NCBI GenBank assembly: GCA_016185815.1
Contig: JACPMT010000024.1
Location: 1-12,787 of the forward strand
Length of the DNA stretch: 12,787 bases
From: Candidatus Woesearchaeota archaeon
GTDB lineage: Archaea > Nanobdellota > Nanobdellia > Woesearchaeales > GW2011-AR4
Direction: 5' to 3'
Below the pieces are notes generated by a model, which did not search any database, was not told the origin of the DNA, and saw only the letters and a program-made list of their open reading frames with translations. How positions within the stretch are numbered: position 1 is the stretch's first letter; each line of letters opens with the position of its first letter. Both the position numbers and the translations under genes were made by a program. Below are positions 6,390 to 12,722 of the stretch, one piece after another.

Positions 6390-6784
6390 CCAGTCTTGAT
6401 TTTTTTCCTTAAGTTGTCTGGAATTTTCATCGATTTCATCTTTTTCTTGTCAACAAAAACATTGACTGTGTGGCCTGCAGCCAGCAATTTCCTGTCTTTT
6501 TTTCTGAAAACATTATAATCAAATTTAATGCTTTTTTCCCTGACCTCAGAAATTCTCGTTTCAACCACAACAACATCGTCGTATCTTGCCGGATGAAAAT
6601 AATTGCAGTGCGCTTCCACAACTGGAGTTATGATGCTGCTTTTTTCAAGCTCAAGGTAGTCTATCTTCAGAGTCCTCATTATCTCCCTTCTGCCGCTTTC
6701 AAACCATCGAAAGTAGTTTGCATAGTAAACAACCTGTCCAGCGTCTGTATCTCCATAAATAACCCTGTGCTCGATTTTGTGCAT
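6386..6784 (-). CDS. YbgC/FcbC-like acyl-CoA thioesterase
   Basis: This 132-residue protein is a single hot-dog domain of the 4-hydroxybenzoyl-CoA thioesterase / YbgC group, which hydrolyses acyl-CoA to the free acid. The diagnostic stretch is GDTDAGQVVYYANYFRWFESGRRE (11-34, written here in family order); Asp14, the second Asp of DTD, is the expected catalytic residue. Length is normal for the family. It is transcribed leftward from its own TATA box (6805-6814), centred about 25 bases before the ATG, so the mRNA is probably leaderless. Given the neighbouring carboxylase, thiolases and dehydratase, it may release an acyl product or clear stalled CoA esters. That role is inferred from context. 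Its substrate cannot be read from the sequence. Confidence 0.88.
   Translation of the reverse strand: MHKIEHRVIYGDTDAGQVVYYANYFRWFESGRREIMRTLKIDYLELEKSSIITPVVEAHCNYFHPARYDDVVVVETRISEVREKSIKFDYNVFRKKDRKLLAAGHTVNVFVDKKKMKSMKIPDNLRKKIKTG
6398..6409 (+). terminator. U-tract terminator candidate after the biotin ligase
   Basis: A run of seven T (6400-6406) starts eleven bases after the ligase stop. Archaeal RNA polymerase commonly stops on such U-tracts without a hairpin. The tract lies inside the end of the converging thioesterase gene. Confidence 0.4.
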
Positions 6785-6804
6785 AAAAATGGATGTAAGG
6801 GGGC

Positions 6805-6814
6805 ATTTATATTC
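6805..6814 (-). promoter_or_regulatory. TATA box of the thioesterase gene
   Basis: The minus strand reads GAATATAAAT, centred about 25 bases before the ATG at 6784. This predicts a leaderless mRNA. A divergent TATA box lies only 13 bases away (6827-6835). Confidence 0.6.
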
Positions 6815-6826
6815 TTTACCACAATG

Positions 6827-6835
6827 TTTAAAAAC
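6827..6835 (+). promoter_or_regulatory. TATA box of the small membrane protein gene
   Basis: TTTAAAAAC is centred 26 bases before the ATG at 6857 and supports that start over the in-frame ATG at 6824, which lies upstream of the box. Confidence 0.55.
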
Positions 6836-6856
6836 AATATAAAATCTCTGGATATA

Positions 6857-7084
6857 ATGGCAATTTTAAAGAATGTGCCCATCTTAAGAAAATTAGTTGA
6901 CACAAGCTACGCTATTCTTATTGTGGTGATACTAAGCGCTTTAGTTGGCCTGATTCTGGCATTTCCAGTGATGTGGCTCTGGAATTTTGTATTTGGGAGT
7001 TTGTATAAGATAAATGTGTTTCAGGCATGGGCTTTGAATGTTTTGGCAGGGATATTGTTCGGGCAGAGAAATTCTAATAAATAA
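6857..7084 (+). CDS. Small two-segment membrane protein, function unknown
   Basis: The ATG at 6857 gives 75 residues. A short basic lead (KNVPILRKLVD) is followed by a strong membrane segment at about 18-40 (Tyr18 to Trp40). A tryptophan- and phenylalanine-rich stretch, MWLWNFVFGSLY (39-50), comes next, and then a second hydrophobic, probably amphipathic segment, WALNVLAGILFG (58-69). It ends in polar residues. The layout, with Trp-rich MWLWN then FQAWALNVLAGILF, recalls small membrane proteins of many prokaryotes, but I cannot name a family. The frame stays open upstream to 6470, but there it is only antisense to the thioesterase gene, and the TATA spacing supports the short form. The next gene starts 35 bases later in the same direction, so the two may be co-expressed. 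Confidence 0.65.
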   Translation: MAILKNVPILRKLVDTSYAILIVVILSALVGLILAFPVMWLWNFVFGSLYKINVFQAWALNVLAGILFGQRNSNK

Positions 7085-7094
7085 AGATATAAAC
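7085..7094 (+). promoter_or_regulatory. Possible TATA box of the beta-lactamase-like gene
   Basis: AGATATAAAC lies just after the small membrane protein stop, centred about 30 bases before the GTG at 7120. It would give a leader of a few bases. Confidence 0.45.
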
Positions 7095-7119
7095 ATGGTT
7101 TTTAATTATCTTAATAGAG

Positions 7120-9900
7120 GTGGAAGTCATTTTAAGTTTAGCCTTTAAAAATAATAGTACAACATTCATCGAATTTCTGCCAAGAATAGATTTTGGATTG
7201 CTCAGCTTTGGTTCTTCTGGTGAAGACTCATTGGATGGAAGCGGGTTTAAGAGAGAACAAGCAGATATTGCTGTGCAAGCTGATGAACCGCAGCCTGCAG
7301 CCCAAGCAGATATGCCATCTGGATTGTCATTGGATGACGTATTAATTCCTGAAGGCACAGGCGCTTTGGAGCAAATATACTATAATAGTGAAAGAAAAAT
7401 AATTGAGCCACAAACTAGCATTCTTTCTTACTTATTTTTTGACTTGCCTCGGCCAAGGTCCTCTTTGCCTTACACAAATCCAAAATATCTTGTTTATGCC
7501 CATTTTATGCCCCGGTATGTAGTCCTTTCTGGCAGAGGATATTCACGCATCAAATATTCTGAAGAAACACAATATAAGCCAATAGAACAGCCAAAGCCGC
7601 ATTTTCCAGCTGCAGATTATTCTGTTCCTTATGTCGCACCTGTTTCATTGCTTGATTCAAGGGAGCAAAGCTATGAAAGATTTAGATGGAATTCGTTTGC
7701 AGCAAAACCAAGAACAAAAGGCAAAGCGGATTATAAAAGTGAAAATGTCCAGCCTGTCCCATTGGTTTCAAGGTTATCAGTGCCTGCAGGGGCAGAATCA
7801 GCAAGCAATGTCTGGCTGCCTTCCTATTCCGCATCATATCAGCCATATACTCTTCCACAAAATGTTCCAACATACGCAAAAAAATTTCTAGGTGCGCAAG
7901 CTAAGCCTTACAAAGCAACTGCACCTGTCCAATTACCAACTCCCAAAATCCTTTCGGACAAGCAAACACCCAGTTTGCAACCAAAATCAGAAGCAAAGGA
8001 ATACTATGAAACTTCAAAAATTTTATCCCAAAACCAAGAACTAAGAGCAAATGCTCAAAACTTGGCAGCCCTTGATACAAGCGTGAGAGATGCTCACAGG
8101 CAATTGCAAAGTGCGCCTGCATGGCGTCAGATATATTACGCGCATCAGCATATTCCAGCGCTGCCTTCTGTTCCATATAGACCGCAACAAAAAACTAAAA
8201 TTGGTGAGCCAGCACTGGAGTTAAGGTTAATTGCATTAGCTGATAGAGCTTATGAAAAACCCGAGACCAAGCACATATACCTACAAAATCAAAGATATGA
8301 TCGAGTATTGCCGCAAACCTCAATAAATTCAAGACAAGCATTGTACGCCATAGTTAAGTCCCTGCATCATAACCCACTTTTAAAAATTGGTAAGTTTGGC
8401 GTTGCAAGGACTTATGGCATACAGCAGCGATGGATTAATCTTCCAAGTTCAAGCTTTTTGCAGACTAGACCATTTTACCAAGGCAAAACAAAAACATTAG
8501 AGGAAAAAACTATTAATGATGGAAAACAAGAATTAGAAAAAAATGCAGAATATGAAGTAAAAACTCAAGGTTTGGAAAAAGAGAGTTATTCAGGCAAGGA
8601 AAATGAGAGCAGTGGAAAACCAGAGTACCCGTCATCAATTAATGAAATAAAGGAAGAAGCTGGAAAACCTGCAAAAGACGCATCTAAAAATGAAACCCAA
8701 AACCAGGGTAAAAAAACCGAGGATGATTCTGGTTCAGGCGAAACGCAGCAGTCAAAGAGCTCCGCACCTGCTTATGCAGCAGCAGCTGGCCTGGCAGCAG
8801 GCGCAGGGCTTGTAGCTTTGGCAGGCAAAACATTTTCTTTATTTAGGAGAAGGAAAAGAAAATACAATTCTGTAGCGGAAATCACTGATTACCAAAGCAA
8901 GATAATACCCATCATACCTATCGGTGCAGTTCCAACTATTGATAATGTGGTAGCGCCAACAAGACAAACTGAGCACAAGAGATTTAACCCTATATTTAGA
9001 AATAATATGGCAGCAATAGTGGCGGAGTTAAAAGGAAAACTGGGTTATGAGAAAGTAAGCATGTACTTTGAAGATAATGAAACTGGCGAATTTTATGGCT
9101 TGGATGAAAACGTCCAGATGTCAACTCCATCATTAAACAAAGTGGCAATAACTTTTGCAGCAGCTTATATGGCTGAAAGAAACAGGATAGACATTACAAA
9201 AAAAGTCCATGTAGATGAAAAATGGGTACACCCTCGTGAAAAAAAGTATCATCCCGAGTATGAGGACCCAAAGACGGAATTTGAATATCAAGGAACCCGT
9301 AAATCCACCAATAGGGAATCAAGCAATACCGAAGCAAATCACTTGCTTAAACTTATAGGTAATGGAGATATTGGTCTGGGAATCAAAAGAGTCAATGACG
9401 TGATGGACGAGGTTGGTCTTTATGAAATAAAAATCAAGGCACCATACCAGCGAGGAGAAAGATATGACGAAAATGTAGCAACAGCAAAGTCAATTACCAA
9501 ATTAATGAATATACTAAAGAGCGGCAAATATCTTAACGGGCAGCATACAAGAGAGATTATGGAAGATCTGGAAGGAACAAGAACAAAAGACATTAAAGAG
9601 CAAATAACAGAAGGATTTAGGGAATTGTTTTCTAAGCCTGATATTGGAATAAAGCAGACATTGTGGGAACACGGAATGGGGTACACTTTTTACATTGGAA
9701 ACAAATATTCGGGAGCAATAGTTTTTGACAGACCAAACGAAGTTCTCTATAGAGACGAGCTTACAGCGAGAGGTGAAGAAAGAAAACCCACATCAATATT
9801 TAAAGAATCCAGAAGATATATCACTAAAATCAATCAATTGTTAAGCCAGCAGATGAATCCCAAAAAATTATACTTAGAAATTAACCCGAAGGCAGCCTAG
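7120..9900 (+). CDS. Membrane-anchored protein with class A beta-lactamase-like domain
   Basis: The start is GTG at 7120, with AGAGGTG at the start codon and a TATA box about 30 bases upstream. Residues 1-545 are low complexity, rich in Pro, Tyr, Gln, Ala and Ser, and turn charged (Lys/Glu/Gly/Ser) from 455; no family is recognised. A hydrophobic Ala/Gly segment (549-569) is followed by FRRRKRK (575-581), a membrane span with a positive flank. Residues 625-900 resemble class A beta-lactamases (Beta-lactamase2 type): MSTPSLNK with Ser671 and Lys674 as the SxxK pair, ESSNTEANHLLKLIG (733-747) at the place of SDN, and TAKSITKLMNIL (788-799). The KTG box is not conserved; HGMG (851-854) stands near its place, and no clear omega-loop glutamate was found. 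A serine hydrolase or peptide-binding role is inferred, not antibiotic resistance. The positive flank suggests the C-terminal domain faces the cytoplasm, which is odd for this fold. Confidence 0.8.
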   Translation: MEVILSLAFKNNSTTFIEFLPRIDFGLLSFGSSGEDSLDGSGFKREQADIAVQADEPQPAAQADMPSGLSLDDVLIPEGTGALEQIYYNSERKIIEPQTSILSYLFFDLPRPRSSLPYTNPKYLVYAHFMPRYVVLSGRGYSRIKYSEETQYKPIEQPKPHFPAADYSVPYVAPVSLLDSREQSYERFRWNSFAAKPRTKGKADYKSENVQPVPLVSRLSVPAGAESASNVWLPSYSASYQPYTLPQNVPTYAKKFLGAQAKPYKATAPVQLPTPKILSDKQTPSLQPKSEAKEYYETSKILSQNQELRANAQNLAALDTSVRDAHRQLQSAPAWRQIYYAHQHIPALPSVPYRPQQKTKIGEPALELRLIALADRAYEKPETKHIYLQNQRYDRVLPQTSINSRQALYAIVKSLHHNPLLKIGKFGVARTYGIQQRWINLPSSSFLQTRPFYQGKTKTLEEKTINDGKQELEKNAEYEVKTQGLEKESYSGKENESSGKPEYPSSINEIKEEAGKPAKDASKNETQNQGKKTEDDSGSGETQQSKSSAPAYAAAAGLAAGAGLVALAGKTFSLFRRRKRKYNSVAEITDYQSKIIPIIPIGAVPTIDNVVAPTRQTEHKRFNPIFRNNMAAIVAELKGKLGYEKVSMYFEDNETGEFYGLDENVQMSTPSLNKVAITFAAAYMAERNRIDITKKVHVDEKWVHPREKKYHPEYEDPKTEFEYQGTRKSTNRESSNTEANHLLKLIGNGDIGLGIKRVNDVMDEVGLYEIKIKAPYQRGERYDENVATAKSITKLMNILKSGKYLNGQHTREIMEDLEGTRTKDIKEQITEGFRELFSKPDIGIKQTLWEHGMGYTFYIGNKYSGAIVFDRPNEVLYRDELTARGEERKPTSIFKESRRYITKINQLLSQQMNPKKLYLEINPKAA
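9862..9867 (-). terminator. U-tract terminator candidate after the biotin carrier gene
   Basis: Leftward transcripts meet six U about 35 bases after the carrier protein stop, inside the 3' end of the converging gene. No hairpin was seen. This is a weak candidate. Confidence 0.3.
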
Positions 9901-10290
9901 TCATTCAATCACAGCCAGCACATCTCCTTTATTCACATTATCATCTTTCTTGACTTTTACTTCCTTGATCGTCCCATCTCTTGGCGCTGTGATGTCATTC
10001 TCCATCTTCATCGCCATCAAAGTGAACAGGCTCTGCCCCTGCTTTACATCAGTTCCTTGCTTTGTTTTAACCTCGTAAACAATTCCAGGCAGGGGGGCTG
10101 TTATTTCTAATCTGCCCTCTTCAATCGTCTGTTTTTTGTGCAGCCTTTCAACTGCAGATGTTTCAACATCTTTTTTTGTCTCAACTTCGTAAACATCTCC
10201 TTCGCAATGGACAATTATCTTTCCTTCCTCAGTTTCCTCTACAAAAACCCTGTAATCCTTGCCGTCAACTTTTACAACTAGCTCTTCCAT
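9901..10290 (-). CDS. Biotin carboxyl carrier protein of acyl-CoA carboxylase
   Basis: This 129-residue protein carries the biotin that shuttles carboxyl groups between the carboxylase and the carboxyltransferase. The biotinyl domain covers about 60-129. It opens with ITAPLPGIV (63-71) and holds the AMKM motif (93-96), in which Lys95 is the biotinylated residue. Residues 1-45 form a beta-rich lead like that of stand-alone archaeal and clostridial carriers, and a short charged linker follows. There is no Ala/Pro-rich linker of the bacterial AccB type. The gene begins two bases after the carboxyltransferase stop, so the two are one operon. Its stop abuts the stop of the converging beta-lactamase-like gene with no base between. 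The ligase (5667-6389) and the carboxylase (3709-5628) are encoded elsewhere in the window. Confidence 0.93.
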   Translation of the reverse strand: MEELVVKVDGKDYRVFVEETEEGKIIVHCEGDVYEVETKKDVETSAVERLHKKQTIEEGRLEITAPLPGIVYEVKTKQGTDVKQGQSLFTLMAMKMENDITAPRDGTIKEVKVKKDDNVNKGDVLAVIE

Positions 10291-10292
10291 AT

Positions 10293-11813
10293 CTATAAAG
10301 GCATATTGCCGTGCTTTTTGCTTGGCCGTTTCTCTCTTTTAGAGAGGAGCATTTCAAGGCACCTGATTAAGGCAATTCTTGTATTTTTTGGCTCGATTAC
10401 CATGTCAACTTTTCCGAGCTTTGCAGCAACGTATGGATTTAGATATTTTTCTGTGTAATCCGCAACAATCTTCTCTTTTATTTTCGGATTTTTGCCTAAT
10501 TCGTCTCTGTTGATAATGCTTACAGCCTGCTCAGCGCCCATCACAGCTATCTCAGCAGTCGGCCATGCAATAACCTTGTCAAAGCCCATGTCTTTTGAGA
10601 CTAGCGCAATGTACGCTCCGCCGTATGCTTTTCTCAAAACAAGGGATATTTTTGGCACAGTCGCTTCTGAATAAGCAAAAAGAACCTTTGCGCCGTGCCT
10701 TATAATTCCATTATGCTCCTGCTCTGTGCCTGGCAAATATCCTGTCACATCCACAAGATTGATTAATGGGACATTGAAGCAATCGCAAAATCTCACAAAT
10801 CTTGAAATTTTATCAGAAGAATTAATGTCCAGGCAGCCTGCCAAAACCTTGGGCTGGTTGGCAACAATCCCAACAACATTGCCGTTAAGCCTTGCAAATC
10901 CAATCACGGCATTTGCAGCGAAATTTGGCTGCACCTCAAAAAAGGACTTCTTGTCAAAGATTTCATCGATAACCTCTTTTATGTCATAAGTTTTTTTCGG
11001 GTCTTCTGGAACAATTGTCTCCAGTTTTTTTGTTTCTCTTGCTGCACTGTCAGAAGCACGGTATGGAGCATTTTCAAGATTATTCTGGGGAAGATAGCTT
11101 AGCAAAGCCTTAATCATGTCCAAGCATTCTTTTTCATTATCAGCAATAAAATGAGCTACACCGCTTTTCTCGTTATGAGGCCTAGCCCCCCCAAGATTGT
11201 CAAAATCAATTGCCTCTCCAGTTACAGTCTTAATTACATCAGGTCCTGTAATGAACATATAGCTTGTTTTCTTAACCATTAAAACAAAATCTGTCAGAGC
11301 TGGCGAGTAAACAGCAATGCCTGCACAGGGGCCAAGGATAGCTGATATCTGCGGGACAACTCCGGACATCAATGTGTTAAGCTGGAATATCCTGCCTCCG
11401 GTGTCTAAAGCAGAAATCCCTTCCTGTATTCTTGCTCCGCCGGAATCCAGCAAGCCTATGCAGGGGCATCCGGTTTTCAGGGAGAGTTCCATTACACTGG
11501 CTATTTTCTTATTGTGCATTTCTCCCATCGAGCCGCCCATGAAAGAAAAATCCTGAGCATAGACATACACACTTCTCTTGTTTATTGTGCCGTAGCCTGT
11601 AATTACGCCGTCTCTGGCTCTTTTTCTGGCCTCAAGCTCCTTGCTCTGCAGCTCTGCAAAAGCATCCAGCTCAACAAAAGAGCCAGCATCCAGAAGGTAA
11701 TTTAAGCGTTCACTTGCTGTCAGCTTGCCTTTCTTGTGCTGCAATTCGGCAGCCTGCTTGTCGTTTAGAAGCTCTTTGCTTTTACTAAGAAACTCCTTAA
11801 GTTTGCCCCCCAT
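10293..11813 (-). CDS. Acyl-CoA carboxylase carboxyltransferase (PccB/MmdA-like)
   Basis: This enzyme moves the carboxyl group from biotin to an acyl-CoA, giving malonyl-CoA or methylmalonyl-CoA. It is 506 residues long, as usual for the family, with both crotonase-like halves. Oxyanion-hole regions are SGGARIQEG (124-132) with GPCAGIAVYSPAL (161-173) in the first half, and KAYGGAY (395-401) with AWPTAEIAVMG (416-426) in the second. Ile402 stands where propionyl-CoA carboxylases have a specificity-setting Asp; an Ile there is linked to a broader acyl range in the Streptomyces enzymes. The same family includes the alpha subunit of sodium-pumping methylmalonyl-CoA decarboxylase. The biotin carboxylase nearby and the lack of a membrane beta subunit favour a carboxylase. 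The start is supported by a TATA box about 27 bases upstream. Substrate is not decided. Confidence 0.93.
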   Translation of the reverse strand: MGGKLKEFLSKSKELLNDKQAAELQHKKGKLTASERLNYLLDAGSFVELDAFAELQSKELEARKRARDGVITGYGTINKRSVYVYAQDFSFMGGSMGEMHNKKIASVMELSLKTGCPCIGLLDSGGARIQEGISALDTGGRIFQLNTLMSGVVPQISAILGPCAGIAVYSPALTDFVLMVKKTSYMFITGPDVIKTVTGEAIDFDNLGGARPHNEKSGVAHFIADNEKECLDMIKALLSYLPQNNLENAPYRASDSAARETKKLETIVPEDPKKTYDIKEVIDEIFDKKSFFEVQPNFAANAVIGFARLNGNVVGIVANQPKVLAGCLDINSSDKISRFVRFCDCFNVPLINLVDVTGYLPGTEQEHNGIIRHGAKVLFAYSEATVPKISLVLRKAYGGAYIALVSKDMGFDKVIAWPTAEIAVMGAEQAVSIINRDELGKNPKIKEKIVADYTEKYLNPYVAAKLGKVDMVIEPKNTRIALIRCLEMLLSKREKRPSKKHGNMPL

Positions 11814-11836
11814 GCCCTTAAGCTTATCAATGACTG

Positions 11837-11844
11837 TTTAAAAA
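11837..11844 (-). promoter_or_regulatory. TATA box of the carboxyltransferase-carrier operon
   Basis: The minus strand reads GCTTTTTAAACAG, with the AT core centred about 27 bases before the ATG at 11813. It lies in the 59-base gap after radB and suggests a separate, leaderless transcript. Confidence 0.55.
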
Positions 11845-11872
11845 GCTTTTGTGGTGTTCCTGTATGCCTTTT

Positions 11873-12598
11873 CTAGAACAACTTAAAACCTCTGCTTTCC
11901 TTGGTGCCTATAATGCCGCCTTCTACAATCTTAAATATGAGTTCTTTCTCAGGCTGGATTGATCTATGTTTTCTTAATATAAGTCTCCGGTTATTATTTG
12001 GCGTTATCTGCAGCTCTATGAGGCACTTGCTGCCGTATTTTAGGATATCGCCACCTACAATATTGACTTTGTCTTTATCATCAAAATCAGCATAGACCTG
12101 GTTGGTTATAAGTATAGGGATATTCTTTTTTCTTGCTATCTCTGTAAGGTAGGATATCTGCCTTCCGAGCTCCCTGTTGGTTTCTTGTGCGTCTTCGCTT
12201 TTGCCTAGCTCCAGTCTGTAAAGCATCGCTATTGTATCAACAATTATCAGTCCTATCTTGTCATTAACTATGCCTTTCAATTTTTCAAATGCCTTTTTCT
12301 GCTCTGCAAAGCTTGTGGGCTTGAGAAAAATTATGTTGTCAAGCAGCTTTCTGTAGTCCTGGTATATGCTGGATGCTACCTGCCTCAGCCTCTCCAGCGA
12401 AAAACCGCCCTCGCAATCAACATAAACGACTTTCTTGCCGTCTCTGGCAACATTTATTGCGCAAAGCAGGCAAAGAATTGTCTTGCCTGAGCCGGCAGGC
12501 CCGTAAATTGTCGTTATAACGTCCTTTTCATAGCCCCCGTCAAGCATGGCATCAAGCACCTTGCTGCCGGTTGGTATTTTATTGCTTAATTCTCTCAT
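11873..12598 (-). CDS. radB: DNA repair and recombination protein RadB
   Basis: RadB is a RecA/Rad51-family ATPase of euryarchaea and related lineages that assists RadA in homologous recombination. This 241-residue protein has Walker A GPAGSGKT (33-40), Walker B LIIVDT (117-122) and the typical lead IPTGSKVLDAMLDGGYE. The stretch NRELGRQISYLTEIARKKNIP (141-161, given here in part) and ITNQVY (164-169, the Rad51 L2-side motif) also fit. It lacks the N-terminal helix-hairpin-helix domain of RadA, and its length matches RadB. A TATA box (12622-12633) lies about 29 bases upstream of the ATG. The gene is the best lineage marker here and has no evident link to the acyl-CoA genes. The downstream carboxyltransferase gene has its own promoter. 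Confidence 0.93.
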   Translation of the reverse strand: MRELSNKIPTGSKVLDAMLDGGYEKDVITTIYGPAGSGKTILCLLCAINVARDGKKVVYVDCEGGFSLERLRQVASSIYQDYRKLLDNIIFLKPTSFAEQKKAFEKLKGIVNDKIGLIIVDTIAMLYRLELGKSEDAQETNRELGRQISYLTEIARKKNIPILITNQVYADFDDKDKVNIVGGDILKYGSKCLIELQITPNNNRRLILRKHRSIQPEKELIFKIVEGGIIGTKESRGFKLF

Positions 12599-12621
12599 AA
12601 TTTACACGGCATTCTTGGGAA

Positions 12622-12633
12622 TTTTATAAAATT
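12622..12633 (-). promoter_or_regulatory. TATA box of radB
   Basis: AAATTTTATAAAA on the minus strand is centred about 29 bases before the radB ATG at 12598, predicting a near-leaderless mRNA. Confidence 0.6.
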
Positions 12634-12661
12634 TGTTGTTTTTAAGGGCTTTGTCCCAAAT

Positions 12662-12672
12662 CTTAAATATAA
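12662..12672 (+). promoter_or_regulatory. TATA box of the right-edge gene
   Basis: CTTAAATATAA is centred near 12667. The expected start of transcription is about 12693, leaving a leader of about 30 bases before the ATG at 12723, longer than for the other genes here. Confidence 0.45.
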
Positions 12673-12675
12673 CCG

Positions 12676-12697
12676 CTGTTAGTCGTTAGACTAACAG
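12676..12697. promoter_or_regulatory. Perfect 9+4+9 inverted repeat, operator-like
   Basis: CTGTTAGTC and GACTAACAG flank a GTTA centre. The element lies just downstream of the TATA box and covers the predicted transcription start (about 12693). That is where archaeal repressors often block polymerase. No U-tract follows, so it is unlikely to be a terminator. The binding protein is unknown. Confidence 0.5.
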
Positions 12698-12699
12698 GG

Positions 12700-12722
12700 G
12701 GTGGACAGTGAAGGTGTCCACC
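12700..12722 (+). promoter_or_regulatory. Leader hairpin covering the ribosome binding site
   Basis: GGTGGACA (12700-12707) pairs perfectly with TGTCCACC (12715-12722), leaving the loop GTGAAGG. The second arm ends at the base before the ATG at 12723. The likely ribosome binding site AAGGTG (12711-12716) lies in the loop and the first two stem bases. The fold could limit translation; this is inferred from the sequence. Confidence 0.5.

Noticed and set aside
6470..6856. Upstream part of a 204-codon frame leading into the small membrane protein
   Set aside because: It is antisense to the thioesterase gene; only the part from 6857 has membrane-protein character and a fitting promoter.
7682..8176. 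Leftward open frames opposite the low-complexity region
   Set aside because: They have no promoter, ribosome binding site or recognisable domain, and lie opposite a longer continuous gene.
7120..9900. Genuine antibiotic beta-lactamase
   Set aside because: The KTG box and omega-loop glutamate are not apparent and the host looks archaeal; only the fold-level similarity is supported.
10293..11813. Sodium-pumping methylmalonyl-CoA or oxaloacetate decarboxylase complex
   Set aside because: No membrane beta subunit is in the window, and an ATP-dependent biotin carboxylase is encoded close by; kept only as an alternative.
12676..12697. Inverted repeat as an intrinsic terminator
   Set aside because: No U-tract follows on either strand, and it sits right after a TATA box.
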